NCBI GenBank assembly: GCA_023662825.1
Contig: JAMPIH010000012.1
Coordinates: 16,422-80,421 of the forward strand
Source of the DNA: Bacteroides sp.
GTDB lineage: Bacteria > Bacteroidota > Bacteroidia > Bacteroidales > P3
DNA: 64,000 nucleotides
Direction of reading: 5' to 3'
Shown here piece by piece: positions 25,201 through 33,546 of the stretch. The position numbers were made by a program, and so were the translations under genes. Numbering within the stretch: the stretch's first letter is position 1; every line of letters starts with the position of its first letter. The notes beneath the pieces are model-generated. The model did no database searches and had not been told where the DNA came from. It saw only the letters and a list, made by a program, of their open reading frames with translations.

Positions 25201-25952
25201 GCCTTGTTGGGCATCAGTTTGTTGGTGGCGATGGCGATATCGTCGATCAACAAGGCCTGACCGCTGTTCGTCACACAGTTGATGGCCACGTAACGGGCTT
25301 CCTTGGGAATACTGTATTCGAAATAGTACATGTCCGGATGTTCCGCCGAACTTTCCGGAATCTCGATGGCGTTTCCATTATTGAGGAATGTAAACGAAGA
25401 CACCGACAGGTCTGTGGTGGAATACCCGATCTTTATGGACTCCAGGCCGTAACTGCCGCTCAACGACCTGGCCCAGAACGACAGGGTTGCGTTTTCTTCA
25501 AAACGACAGTCGGTCAAATCGGGGCTGATCAGCCAGTCGTTCCGTTGATCCCCATATACCCCCATCGAGATCAGGCATTTGCTGCCCGAATGAGGCAATC
25601 CCTTTTCGTTGGTATAGGCAGGAACCGCCTTAGAGGGAACCCAAACCTGAAACGCCATGTTCGCCCCCACGTTTTCATATACATATGAACCTATGGCATA
25701 CGTCTTGGCATTATCCATATCCCAGTAGCTCCAGCCCAACTTGCCCGGCGAGTTTATGGCAAAATCCTTATGGTCTTCAAAATCATCGAAAATCCCATGG
25801 ATTTGTTCGGTATTTCCCCAGACTAAAGAAACTTTATTATCTCTAATCGACTTAACCTCCGGCTTGGCGGGCGCCACATTTTGCGCGCAGACCGAAGCGG
25901 CCATACCCGCGGAAAACAACACAAGCAAAGCTCCCAAAATCCGATTTTTCAT
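19281..25952 (-). CDS. Giant multidomain T9SS-secreted protein (adhesin-like)
   Basis: About 2223 residues. The signal peptide opens MKNRILGALLVLFSAGMAAS. An N-terminal choice-of-anchor-J/cleaved-adhesin-type domain follows (~50-260, ending IDDIAIA). A related jelly-roll region, a carboxypeptidase-regulatory domain (~500-575, VSGTVTCAADPVEGALIKIT) and propeller-like blocks with FDGEYFYLA and YDGQYFYAS come next. A fibronectin-III-like module with a Y-x-Y-R-D/N-G hallmark occurs six times (e.g. NLYRDGVKIN, NVYRDGNKIN, RIYRDGAALN). The C-terminal ~75 residues are a T9SS type A sorting domain (VSVAPNPAHGTVMISG ... GIYMVRI ... QKLVVW). It would be exported by Sec, then by T9SS, to the surface or medium. 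The ATG at 25964 is an alternative start. Confidence 0.9.
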   Translation of the reverse strand: MKNRILGALLVLFSAGMAASVCAQNVAPAKPEVKSIRDNKVSLVWGNTEQIHGIFDDFEDHKDFAINSPGKLGWSYWDMDNAKTYAIGSYVYENVGANMAFQVWVPSKAVPAYTNEKGLPHSGSKCLISMGVYGDQRNDWLISPDLTDCRFEENATLSFWARSLSGSYGLESIKIGYSTTDLSVSSFTFLNNGNAIEIPESSAEHPDMYYFEYSIPKEARYVAINCVTNSGQALLIDDIAIATNKLMPNKAAVNYLTGFNLYRDGVKINSGLIEGHAYEDVVSVYGKHEYQLEAVYQSGDPVKGEVLDVDVPNIHLLPFIETFNTYSFETNFWEVSCPEGAADCAWKPGYRSYGLVDNAAEFYPSPALKNYSGYCLTSMELDASGLDGVMMCYDLALVAYTGVMPTGEERTVESLLVEVFDGAQWQKVAEHTSEKGSFGYDRFYVELPQVAGKKFNIRFNATGKNARSIISWFVAYVRVYEKAKADVSGTVTCAADPVEGALIKITGSENDVYTAVTNAQGIYSMSGVDADTYLLEATLTGYNPYSAENVKIDKGDKTLDIAMTKPIVSLASASQTHMLAAEALAEGTMNLQNAGNGEARASLWVDYGTNPVSAGPAFEAIKTFNTSTILQAAIGFDGEYFYLARSDEYGDALIYKYDKDNSYVGSFTPDIDVRRYFGMAFDGQYFFTANGDSVIRIFDFVKEEPVGQIVTRIEGICHITYDEVRDAFWVGSLNTLALVDREGNTLVDEVFYNSEEALFSGVAYDRYFKDGPCLWIMDRSRGNHPLGSLTKAVIRRIDLNDMQLKDDYSYPCDLLPGFKYGNATDGQFWGEGLFGTTRYKDGHFVLMGVIVSNPGLVGIVDMYPVTDWLEISEYAFNMEASGSKALAYTVNAADMLENQTAKATVTVRLNPYAQPLTYEVTAQVNAKAATAKPLDLNATAQNDEAAKLDWSAPASATAPASYNIYRNGQKVGSSTERAYTDNNLKYGTYVYAVSAVYADGKESALSHEAKVEIEVGVACYAPYGLTAQNVRNREIALNWKDPSTLGTQPVTLRWDNGRNADGVSTSGTFVAAAMWNSQDLADYRDMTMASVSFVPATTKATFSILLFENDEEVYRQAVKETLVAGQPLKVALTTPYRINDRKALKVGIEVSVTGEGELGIGVDDGPAADRKGNWVYMQDYGWFTLSEVDMPGVNFNIALELTPRTGNAEAMANSYNVYRDGNKINPSPVTACSYTDAMSTPGIYTYTVTAVHDNGESYASNPVRAQIVDITAHDTPEDLTASVSMNRYVNLHWNYPNMHEGLSKAPAYKPFGYILDFELKNSAEAAVATDGQYIYTAIRNKNGEFNKYGMSGNFIESFTIENAGSVIDLTYDGQYFYASGNSTTLYCLDFENRRIVEEIELSYTARHCAYIPELDNGKGGFEVGDWTTSYLVSKSGAFIAQGYSGLDGAYGSTYHDGKIYYAQQGEAGLCEIMELDFETLQPTGNSVDLRNYTQLGIPSDARSGGLASFVAANGTTVLIVNVQQPDANNRLVFVEAEKNAYMAGFNVYRDGEKVNDELVAMREYTDTVMTSGTYDYTVSAVYVDEEESGKSDAVAVRIYEPRHCEAPVDVRATVQGRDVRLQWTSVIDQEVPSDDMESYTHLATGKVGSWTTIDGDGGNIYLSEDFAFAGMDRAKTFFIVDLDQIGESSSSYVYSGKKAFVSFGAWDSENVSKTNDWLIAEAKVTGGTAVAEWLSFMARGLDAGYKESFYVAYSSTTADTADFIALNTQAERVDYLWTRYTYTLPADAKYVAIRYSSVEGRALFIDDISLGAGTCPFTVGSEFGSGDELTEAVAGYYVYRDGKQITPEPVRANSFFDGNLANGEYSYEVKALYNTSCESPKSESVKAKVEYQHPCNAPEGLVADVAGSDVLLGWMEPFYDEPRDLTYVKSGDVAGSTGWTTATTYYVACKWEPSDLMGVYGYRIDVVAALFYDAPSSLDLLIYQGGELMYEQNVTRECASLELSAFTLATPYQIDFTKDLMVGFRVSAEAGDYGMVYVSGEADEGYGNLYSDDGKNWYSAYSYTGQWKGNWFMLVGLDMALPLTGGDFNGYRIYRDGAALNTDLLSERTYIDKNVVAGTHTYQVAAVYGSCGEKQSKPAMVIVTANEGKDMAMVSVAPNPAHGTVMISGEYTKLEILDLQGKVRLSRAAGNGETLDISGLAAGIYMVRIATASGTQVQKLVVW

Positions 25953-25979
25953 ATTGATGTCCATTTTTAATGAATACTA

Positions 25980-27479
25980 TTATAACACGACCACTTTACG
26001 CGAAACGGCCTGACCGTCTTTGCTCACCCGGACAAAGCACATGCCCGAAAAGCGTTCCACGTTGAATTCGGCCTGCGAAACGGCATAGCGCCCCAAAAGC
26101 CTGCGGCCCGACATATCGAACAGCTCGATATCGTATATACCCTCTTCTTCCGTTTCCACACGCAACACGTCGCGGGCGGGATTGGGATAGACCCGTATTA
26201 CAAAACCCGCGTTGCGCTGCGTTTCGTTCGCCACATCGCCGTAGTTTACCGGGGTCTTGGTGCCCGAGGCATAATGCACCGTAAGTTCGTGCATGGCCGG
26301 ACTGTTGGCATAGAGGATTTCCGTGCCGTCGTGCCATTGCAGCTGCAAATCGTATTTATCCACGGGGACCCAGCCTTCGCCTTTCTTTTCGAAACACGCG
26401 GCACGCACATCGTCGTTTTTTTCGTTAAGGTCGAACTCGTACCTCAACACCACGCCGTCGTCCCGATAGTCGCTGCGCAGTATGGACGTGCGGCGACCGG
26501 ACGCATTAAACGTATATTCGACCGAAAGCGTCTTGCTCCATTCTTCGACATTTTCCACCTTGGCGTACTGGTCCACCTTGTAACGCAGACCTTTCTCATT
26601 GTAGAAATAGTTTTCCTTGGTGGTCCCCGTCCATTGCGGTTCACTCAGGGAGGTGTTCCATTCGTAAGAAATGTATTCGGTGCAGCGCCCCGTGGTTTCG
26701 TCGTACGTAAATTCGCGGCGGTAGGCGTTTACCCAGCTCCCCTCTTCAAAAACCAGATAGAGCCATTCGGTTTCGTTGCCGGCCGCATTGTAGGTATATT
26801 GAATCTTGTAGGTATCCGTAAACACACCCTCGTCAGTGAGCCCCTTGCCTGATTCTTCCTTCAGTAAATCGCCTTCATAGACATTGAAGGTGCTGCGGAA
26901 ATGCGCCCAGACCGTTTCGTTCCAAACATATTGCTCGTAGGAGGTTTCGCGTCCCTGCGCGTCGTAGGTGTAATCGGCCTTCTGGGAGTTGACCCATTTG
27001 TCGGGGAATCCCGAAGCGGGAACTTCCACCAGCGTGGCCGTTTTCAGGTTTTGATCATTGTATGTGTAAGTGTAGCGGCTGGCGTTGACCCAATTAGCGC
27101 CGTCACTGCTGGTTTCATTCAGCAAGGTGATGTGGTTGCCACGCTTGTCGTAGGTGGAAATCTTGCGTGCCGTCGCCACATACTTACCGTTGCGGTAACT
27201 GTAGCTTAGCGTGGTGTCCACTAAGTCGAAGCGGTTATAAACCGCCGTTATTTTCTGTTGGGGAACCTCCCCGTTTGCGTTCGTTTCGAAATATTCGGTA
27301 ACGAGGGCGTTGCCCCGGTCATCGTAGGTATAGACATACAGTCCTCCCGTGTTGGTTGTGGAAATCTTGGTGATCGTGTCGGGCTGACACCACTCGATCA
27401 GTTCGTGCTGCGCCCAACCGGGACATAAGGCTCCGGCAAACAAGATTCCGGCAGCCAACACTTTACTTAAAGTTTTCAT
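25980..27479 (-). CDS. T9SS-secreted protein with YD/RHS-like repeats
   Basis: 499 residues. Signal peptide to about GWAQ (residue 24). The body is built from degenerate ~35-45-residue units with the hallmark Y-x-Y-[DN]-x2-G-[RN], e.g. YTYDDRGNAL, YTYNDQNLKT, YTYDAQGRET, YTYNAAGNET and YTFNASGRRT. These are reminiscent of RHS/YD or DUF3836-type repeats. The C-terminal ~75 residues are a T9SS type A sorting domain (IRVYPNPARDVLRVE ... MSGRRLLG ... MCFVRVS ... SRKVVVL). It lies 27 nt downstream of nothing else on its strand and 27 nt before the giant adhesin-like gene, so the two may be co-transcribed. The function is unknown; a carbohydrate-binding or structural surface role is plausible. Confidence 0.85.
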   Translation of the reverse strand: MKTLSKVLAAGILFAGALCPGWAQHELIEWCQPDTITKISTTNTGGLYVYTYDDRGNALVTEYFETNANGEVPQQKITAVYNRFDLVDTTLSYSYRNGKYVATARKISTYDKRGNHITLLNETSSDGANWVNASRYTYTYNDQNLKTATLVEVPASGFPDKWVNSQKADYTYDAQGRETSYEQYVWNETVWAHFRSTFNVYEGDLLKEESGKGLTDEGVFTDTYKIQYTYNAAGNETEWLYLVFEEGSWVNAYRREFTYDETTGRCTEYISYEWNTSLSEPQWTGTTKENYFYNEKGLRYKVDQYAKVENVEEWSKTLSVEYTFNASGRRTSILRSDYRDDGVVLRYEFDLNEKNDDVRAACFEKKGEGWVPVDKYDLQLQWHDGTEILYANSPAMHELTVHYASGTKTPVNYGDVANETQRNAGFVIRVYPNPARDVLRVETEEEGIYDIELFDMSGRRLLGRYAVSQAEFNVERFSGMCFVRVSKDGQAVSRKVVVL

Positions 27480-27519
27480 ATTTTAGTTTTTACGTTGCAA
27501 GAAAAAAATACAATAAAAA

Positions 27520-27548
27520 GGGGCGGAGGGCTGAAAGCCTTCCGCCCC
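27520..27548 (-). terminator. Terminator of the 968-residue T9SS protein gene
   Basis: GC-rich hairpin: GGGGCGGA pairs with TCCGCCCC, with further pairing toward the loop. On the minus strand it is followed by TTTTTATTG and a later run of seven T. Confidence 0.8.
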
Positions 27549-27557
27549 TATAAAACA

Positions 27558-30464
27558 CTATCTAACCATTACTTTCTTAACCGAAATACCGGTGGAGGAA
27601 ATGCGGCGCACCATATACAGGCCGCTGCTGCGTACATCCACGCGGCATTCACCGTTCAGAACGCCATGTCTTACCTGAACGCCGGACACCGAATACACTT
27701 CGTAGCGACCGGGAACATTGCTGCGCAGAACAATCTGGCCGTTTTCGGCATAGGCGTTCCACTGCGCCAGTTCGTCCTTGCCGTTGGCCACATCCGCCCT
27801 GGCGAATACGGCGGTAAGCGTGCTGTCGCTGTTCAAGGTAAGCTTGAATTCGGCGGTACGGGCCACCGTATCGTTACCGCTCACCCAGGCCACGAACTTG
27901 TAGCCGGTATTGGCGGTAGCCTTGACGGTTACTTCTTCGCCCTTTTCGTATTTGCCGGCACCGGTAACTTCGCCGAAGGCGGCATCATTCACGTTCAGGG
28001 TCAGGGTAACCGAGTCGGGCGTAAGCAGGGTGTCGAAGACCGCGCGGATAACCGTGTCGCGGCTTACGATAAAGGTGTATTCGGCATCCGTGCTGATAAC
28101 CTGGGTGGCGTCTTTGTCGTTAACCCAGTTTACAAAGGTGCAGCGGGCGTTGGCCACCGCCTTGATGGTGGCCTCGCGGCCTTCCTTATATACGCCGGCA
28201 CCGCGCACCGTACCCCAAGCGGCATTGTTAACGGTAAGCCTTACCGTATCCATGGGCAGTACGGTGTCGAACTTGGCGGTAAGCGTGGTATCGTTCGTCA
28301 AGCGGAAGGTAAACATCATTCCCTTGTTGAGCAGGGTGTCGCGCTGGTCGTACCAGCCCACAAATTCACAATTTTCCTTAGGCGTGGCCGTAACCGTTAC
28401 AAAACGTTTCTGCGGATGCTTGCCGGCGCCTTCCACCGTACCCCACTTTTCGTTGATCACATTCAAAGTTACAGTAACCGAATCGGGTTCGTCTTCAGTC
28501 AAGGTAACCGTAAGGTATTCGGGATCTTCAATGGTCTTTGTTTGGTCTGCTCCATAGACAAAAGGCTTTTCATATCGAATCTCGAACGAGTAGGTGTAGG
28601 TTTCATCCATTTCCATTCCGTAATAACTTCCACCCACCGAATCGATAAATTCCGTGGCAGGCAGGGCATTGCCGGTTACAGAAACAGAGCCGACAGTTGA
28701 GGCATACGATGCACTCGGGGTTCTGCGCTTAACGTAAATCGCTTGAATCTTATACTTGCCTTCGCCATTTTCATCCACATAGTTGTCAACCAACTCCTCC
28801 GGCCATTGCCAAGTAAGCCTTACCTTCAGGTCGGTACCCAACTGATAAGCATCCAGATTTTCCATACCTGGATATTCGGGCGCCCTGGGCTTACAATAAA
28901 GATATACGGAATTTTCGGCAGACCTCGCTGTCTGAGCATACGATGTTGTAACTGTGTCTATATCTTTATGGAAAGCTTTGAAATTAAACTCATCTCCCGC
29001 AAAACAAGTTACCTGAAACCTCCAGTTTCCGTTTTTGTCGGTTACGGTGTCTTTAAGTTTTTTCCAGTCCTTATCGTACATCTCCACGGTGGCAGAATCT
29101 AATTTCACCTGTCCATCTGAACCGTAATAGGAAAGTGTGCCATAGAACACAAAATCCTGTTCCACCCGGGTCAAGGAAACCGTTTCTACGGTGGCCACGC
29201 TGTCGGCGGCCATCTTCGACATATCTACGGTAATCGTCTTTGTGAGTGTTGCATAGCCATCGTTAATATAATCGAGGGTGTATGTGCCGTCTTTAACGCC
29301 CCTGAATACAAAACCTTCAAAACTTTGGCTTGTCGTGCTGTCCCGATAGGTACCGTCGCTGTTGCTGATCCGAACCTTTACACCTGTCAAATAACTTTCA
29401 TATTCAACAAGCGTATTCTTGATCCGCCCGTAAACATCCACCGCCACACGTTTCAGCGTAATATCGTTCCGTACGGTCGCACCGTCTTCTCCCACCAAGA
29501 CATATTCCAAAGAGTCCCGGCTGTTTACCGTAAACTGCCAGTTCTTGGAACGGGCATACAGCGGAGCTGAACCATCGGTGGTTAAATAATACACCACATC
29601 GCCCACCGGAACATTGCCAATCTCATACACCGTATCCTTAATTTCGGTCGTAAAGAACTTATCTCTCCATTGAACGGCCAAAAAGAGGCCGCCATTCAAC
29701 TTGGCATCGGCAGAAAAACCGTCCAGATCAACCCGACCCTTAAGGGTAACCTGATTGCCCAGATCTTCCTTCATAAGCACGCGAATACTTTGGCCATAGG
29801 ATACGCTATCATCCTTGTTCAATTTACCCGCCTTAGCCAATGTAAAAGCGGTATCCTTGTAACCGTCTGCATGAAGGCTTATGGTGTATTCGCCCGAGGT
29901 GTCGCAAACAAAGATCGCAGGTGCTGTCTTCCGCTCTAAGTCGCCATACCAGTTTTCTTCGTAATAGTACATCGCATAGGAGGTCTGTACATCTTCGCCC
30001 TTCGTGCAGGTAACACGAACATCCCCTATGTTTTTTTCAGAATATCCCTCCATATAGTACGGCACAATCTGCAATCCCACACGAGAGGGGTCGTTTACCG
30101 CCTCAACTTTAACTTCTACGTTTTCCGCCCCTACCGTAACGGTTTTCGTACCTGATATGACAATCGTGGAGCGCACGATCGTAAAGAACGAAAGCGTATA
30201 TTCTCCGGCCGGAACATTCTCGAATTTGAACTCGTCATACATGTCCACCAACGACTTAAACTCCACTCCATCCTTCCTCAGATACACGGTGTCCGGTCTT
30301 CCCGAGTTGCTGTTGAGAGAAATATAACTTAACTTCCCCGCTTTAACACTTATCTCCCCTGACACCATAACCCCGCTGGGCGTGGTTTCCGTCCCTTCGC
30401 CTTGCGCCCATGCAAAACCGCACGAGAACAGCAGCGACATCAAAAAGAAAAATTTCTTCTTCAT
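27558..30464 (-). CDS. T9SS-secreted protein with Ig-like regions and bacterial repeats
   Basis: 968 residues. Signal peptide MKKKFFFLMSLLFSCGFAWA. The N-terminal two thirds contain carboxypeptidase-regulatory/Ig-like beta domains (e.g. GRVDLDGFSADAKLNGGLF, VDVYGRIKNTL, GTLSYYGSDGQVKLD). Between ~690 and 895 there are three copies of the Listeria-Bacteroides-type repeat (W-G-x-V-x-G-A-G ... C-x-F-V-x-W ... FDT). The C-terminal ~65 residues resemble a T9SS sorting domain (VPGRYEVYSVSGVQVR ... SGLYMVRRIS ... VKKVMVR), although the usual PNP element is absent. It diverges from the TPR-LuxR regulator across a 326-nt intergenic region. Likely a surface-exposed adhesin or stalk protein. Confidence 0.82.
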   Translation of the reverse strand: MKKKFFFLMSLLFSCGFAWAQGEGTETTPSGVMVSGEISVKAGKLSYISLNSNSGRPDTVYLRKDGVEFKSLVDMYDEFKFENVPAGEYTLSFFTIVRSTIVISGTKTVTVGAENVEVKVEAVNDPSRVGLQIVPYYMEGYSEKNIGDVRVTCTKGEDVQTSYAMYYYEENWYGDLERKTAPAIFVCDTSGEYTISLHADGYKDTAFTLAKAGKLNKDDSVSYGQSIRVLMKEDLGNQVTLKGRVDLDGFSADAKLNGGLFLAVQWRDKFFTTEIKDTVYEIGNVPVGDVVYYLTTDGSAPLYARSKNWQFTVNSRDSLEYVLVGEDGATVRNDITLKRVAVDVYGRIKNTLVEYESYLTGVKVRISNSDGTYRDSTTSQSFEGFVFRGVKDGTYTLDYINDGYATLTKTITVDMSKMAADSVATVETVSLTRVEQDFVFYGTLSYYGSDGQVKLDSATVEMYDKDWKKLKDTVTDKNGNWRFQVTCFAGDEFNFKAFHKDIDTVTTSYAQTARSAENSVYLYCKPRAPEYPGMENLDAYQLGTDLKVRLTWQWPEELVDNYVDENGEGKYKIQAIYVKRRTPSASYASTVGSVSVTGNALPATEFIDSVGGSYYGMEMDETYTYSFEIRYEKPFVYGADQTKTIEDPEYLTVTLTEDEPDSVTVTLNVINEKWGTVEGAGKHPQKRFVTVTATPKENCEFVGWYDQRDTLLNKGMMFTFRLTNDTTLTAKFDTVLPMDTVRLTVNNAAWGTVRGAGVYKEGREATIKAVANARCTFVNWVNDKDATQVISTDAEYTFIVSRDTVIRAVFDTLLTPDSVTLTLNVNDAAFGEVTGAGKYEKGEEVTVKATANTGYKFVAWVSGNDTVARTAEFKLTLNSDSTLTAVFARADVANGKDELAQWNAYAENGQIVLRSNVPGRYEVYSVSGVQVRHGVLNGECRVDVRSSGLYMVRRISSTGISVKKVMVR

Positions 30465-30790
30465 TGTTTTGAATTTTGTTTGTTAGTAATTGTAATGGTT
30501 TTACCTTTGTTGTCCGGAACAAAAAACCTTGCGGGCCTCATTCCGAATGTTGTAAAGTTGTTATAATATCCCCAAATCACCAAGAAATTTTGCACGACAA
30601 ACCATTATCAATTATTAAAAACGTACCTTACTTTACCTTAGCAACAATATGTAATAAAAAGTAAAACTATTATTTATCAATGCAAAAATAAAAATACAGA
30701 CATACGATAACGTACCTAAAAATCCTCTAAAAAACACAAAATCGACATCACTGCAGCAGCTCTTTTAAGATAATGATGTATCTTTGCGGC
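30465..30790. promoter_or_regulatory. Divergent AT-rich intergenic region
   Basis: 326 nt without a gene, between the 968-residue T9SS protein (minus) and the TPR-LuxR regulator (plus). It is strongly AT-rich. A TATCTTTG -7 element at 30779-30786 ends 4 nt before the regulator ATG. A second plus-strand TACCTTTG is near 30502. No repeat or RNA gene was recognised. Confidence 0.5.
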
Positions 30791-32467
30791 ATGATTGGAA
30801 AGGCCGTTATCCGTTCTTTTTTAGCCTTGTTCTTGACCACCGGGCTTGCATGGAATGCCCGCGCGCAAAAGAAAACAGCCGAAAACTTCATAAAATCAGC
30901 CGATTACTACAAATTCATCAACGAAGACTCCTGCCTGTATTTCGCCAACGAAGCCTACCGTATCGGACTGACCCAGAAAGATCTTTACAACCAAGCACTT
31001 GCGCTCACATTTATTGCCCATGTAAACCGCAACAAAGGCAATTACGAAACCTCGCTGGACCTGTGCAAGAACATCCGGGAACTGGCCCAGCGCATAGACG
31101 ACAAGCAATTGTTCGCCAAATCCTTGCACCTTACCGGCGTCACCTATATGGAGATGGGAATTTTCGACGCCGCCTACACCAACCTTACCGACGCCCTCCG
31201 CATTTACGAGAACCTGCCCGACAAAACGCCTACGGCCGCCTTCTATAACGCACTGGCCGTGCTGTACGCCAAACAATCCAACATCGAAAAGGCACAGGAA
31301 TACCTACAGAAAGGCCTTGAGGTGGCCGATACCGTGGACAAGCGGGAACGGATCCTGCTCAACGGCAACATGGCGCTCTGCCTTCTGTACGACAACAAGT
31401 CGGAAGAAGGCGAGAAACTGCTGCGCGGGCAAATCAAACTTATTGAAAAACAAAATATTCCATACAGCACCGCCGTCATCTACCAAAACCTCTGCCGCAT
31501 CAATATCGAACTCGGCAACTATCGCCAGGCCCTGCATTACGGCAAGGAGGCCCTGACCTCCGCCTTGGAGCGCAACAACCAGATATCCATCGCGCAAGCC
31601 CTTTACTACACCGGATTCATCTACCTGACCACCGAAACCTACGATACGGCACTGACGATATTCAAAGAGGTCGATACCATCGCTTCCAATCTCGACTTAT
31701 TGGAAATCAGGCTTTACGTGGCCGAACACCTGTCTTTGATTTACGAACGGCAAGGCGACTTCCGCCAAGCATACAACTATGCCAGACTTCAGAACGAACT
31801 TACCGACTCGTTCAACAGAAAGAACACCCGGAACGACCTTTACCGCCTCAACCTCGAATTCCAATACGGGCAACAGATGGAGCAGCTGCAGGCAGCCAGC
31901 CGCAAACGCAATATCTCGTGGGGTATCGGTGCCTTATGCCTGGTTATGGTGTCCGCACTGCTGTGGCTGTTCCTTTCCCGCCAGCGCTTCAAGCTGAACA
32001 ATGCCAAACTGCAACAGCAAAACATATTGCTCACCTTAGACCAGCGCAACCGGGAAATCACCTCCAAGGCCATCCAGATACAGCAGAAGAACAAGGCCAT
32101 TTCCGACAGCATCGCCGAACTCTCGCAGTCCAAGCACGGGCTAAAGAAAAACGACCAGTCGGTTATCAACAACGTTATCCGGAAATTGTCCACCTCGATA
32201 AACGACAATGCCTGGAACGAGTTCGAACTGCGTTTCGAGCAGGTGCACACGGGCTTTTTCAAGAGCCTCAACGAAAAATTCCCCAACCTGAGTCCCAACG
32301 AGAAGAAACTCTGCGCCTACCTCAAACTGGGCATGACTTCCAAAGAGATAGCCAACCTGACCCACACCACGGTGGGCAGCGTGGAACAGGCGCGCTTCCG
32401 CCTGCGCAAGAAATTAGGGCTGCACACCACCAACACCGACCTGGCGGCCTTTATCGAAACGCTCTAA
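30791..32467 (+). CDS. TPR-repeat membrane regulator with LuxR-type HTH
   Basis: 558 residues. The N-terminal hydrophobic export signal (MIGKAVIRSFLALFLTTGLA) is followed by about seven TPR-like helical hairpins (~30-360, e.g. DLYNQALALTFIAHVNRNKG). A membrane segment follows (SWGIGALCLVMVSALLWLFL, ~375-397), then a coiled coil rich in Gln. The C-terminal LuxR/GerE-type HTH has LSPNEKKLCAYLKLGMTSKE and IANLTHTTVGSVEQARFRLR. This is the Bacteroidetes architecture in which a periplasmic TPR sensor controls a cytoplasmic DNA-binding domain. It is divergent from T9SS cargo genes, which are candidate targets (inference). The ATG at 30791 is preferred over the in-frame ATGs at 30773 and 30776, which overlap the -7 element. 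Confidence 0.85.
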   Translation: MIGKAVIRSFLALFLTTGLAWNARAQKKTAENFIKSADYYKFINEDSCLYFANEAYRIGLTQKDLYNQALALTFIAHVNRNKGNYETSLDLCKNIRELAQRIDDKQLFAKSLHLTGVTYMEMGIFDAAYTNLTDALRIYENLPDKTPTAAFYNALAVLYAKQSNIEKAQEYLQKGLEVADTVDKRERILLNGNMALCLLYDNKSEEGEKLLRGQIKLIEKQNIPYSTAVIYQNLCRINIELGNYRQALHYGKEALTSALERNNQISIAQALYYTGFIYLTTETYDTALTIFKEVDTIASNLDLLEIRLYVAEHLSLIYERQGDFRQAYNYARLQNELTDSFNRKNTRNDLYRLNLEFQYGQQMEQLQAASRKRNISWGIGALCLVMVSALLWLFLSRQRFKLNNAKLQQQNILLTLDQRNREITSKAIQIQQKNKAISDSIAELSQSKHGLKKNDQSVINNVIRKLSTSINDNAWNEFELRFEQVHTGFFKSLNEKFPNLSPNEKKLCAYLKLGMTSKEIANLTHTTVGSVEQARFRLRKKLGLHTTNTDLAAFIETL

Positions 32468-32481
32468 GGTTTCCTAAGCCG

Positions 32482-33399
32482 TTATTTCCGTTCGGCCGGC
32501 TTGCGTCCCGACAGCCTTTCCAGTCCCCACACCAAGAAGAATCCGGCCAGCATCAGCAGCACCGCCTGCCATACAAAGGCATCGGGCAGTATATTGCTCT
32601 CCACCAAGGGCTTTTCCACACCATGACTGTCCACATAACTCTGCACGGTTTCCTTCCACGGCCACACCTTGTTGAGCGAGCCGATGATAAAGCCGGTAAG
32701 CACCGCCAAGGTCATGGCGCGGAACCTGCGCAAGGCGAACGAAAGCAGGCGGGCAAAACTGGTGATGCCCACCACCGCCCCTACCGCAAACATGCCCAAG
32801 ACCGCGGCATCTAAGTTCTTTACCGCCGCCAGGATATACTCGTACTTGCCCATCAACAGCAGGATAAAGCTACCCGAAATGCCCGGCAAGATCATCGCGC
32901 AGATGGCCACGAAACCGCAAAGGAACACGAACCAGAGGGTTTCGGGCGTCTGTGCGGCGGTTACCGAGGTAACCCACACCGCCAGGACAATACCCACAAT
33001 CAGCCCCGACACCGTTTTCCAATTCCATTCCCGTATGTCTCTCGACACGAACCAGGCCGAAGCCACGATCAATCCGAAGAAAAAAGCGAACACCAATACC
33101 GGATATTCGTGCAGAAGCACCGTGATCACCCGCGCCAACGAAAAGATACTGATGCCGATCCCCACAATCAGGCTCAACAGGAAGTTGCCGTTCACAGCCT
33201 TCCAGAATGCGCGGAACTTTCCGGTAAACAGCAGCTTGAGATTGGCAAGGTTGACGCTCTTGATCGAATCGATAAGTTCATCGTAAATGCCTGCGATAAA
33301 GGCGATCGTGCCGCCCGACACGCCCGGCACCACATCGGCGGCGCCCATGGCGATTCCCTTAAGTGCCACCAGTCCGTAATGACCCAAGTTTTTTTTCAT
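32482..33399 (-). CDS. DUF368 membrane protein (undecaprenyl-phosphate translocase family)
   Basis: 305-residue polytopic inner-membrane protein with about eight to nine hydrophobic segments. The N-terminal signature GMAMGAADVVPGVSGGTIAF is adapted here as KGIAMGAADVVPGVSGGTIA. The repeat LPGISGSFILLLMGKYE is in the middle, which gives the inverted-repeat GVSGG/GISGS pattern of DUF368. DUF368 members (PopT) have been shown to recycle undecaprenyl phosphate across the membrane for cell-wall synthesis. It is convergent with the TPR-LuxR gene (14 nt apart) and divergent from queA. Confidence 0.88.
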   Translation of the reverse strand: MKKNLGHYGLVALKGIAMGAADVVPGVSGGTIAFIAGIYDELIDSIKSVNLANLKLLFTGKFRAFWKAVNGNFLLSLIVGIGISIFSLARVITVLLHEYPVLVFAFFFGLIVASAWFVSRDIREWNWKTVSGLIVGIVLAVWVTSVTAAQTPETLWFVFLCGFVAICAMILPGISGSFILLLMGKYEYILAAVKNLDAAVLGMFAVGAVVGITSFARLLSFALRRFRAMTLAVLTGFIIGSLNKVWPWKETVQSYVDSHGVEKPLVESNILPDAFVWQAVLLMLAGFFLVWGLERLSGRKPAERK

Positions 33400-33474
33400 G
33401 GTTCTTCCTTGCTTTTGCGTTGTGTTTACGGGCGCAAAGTAACGCCAAAAATTGACTTTTTCCCAACTTTTTAG

Positions 33475-33482
33475 TAATTTTG
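33475..33482 (+). promoter_or_regulatory. queA: Candidate -7 promoter of queA-ruvC
   Basis: TAATTTTG fits TAnnTTTG, with a leader of about 60 nt to the queA ATG at 33547. Confidence 0.5.
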
Positions 33483-33546
33483 CGCCCTTTTTGGATAGGT
33501 ATGCCCTGTCCCAAAAGCCCCTATCGTCAACTATAAGTCTTTGGCA

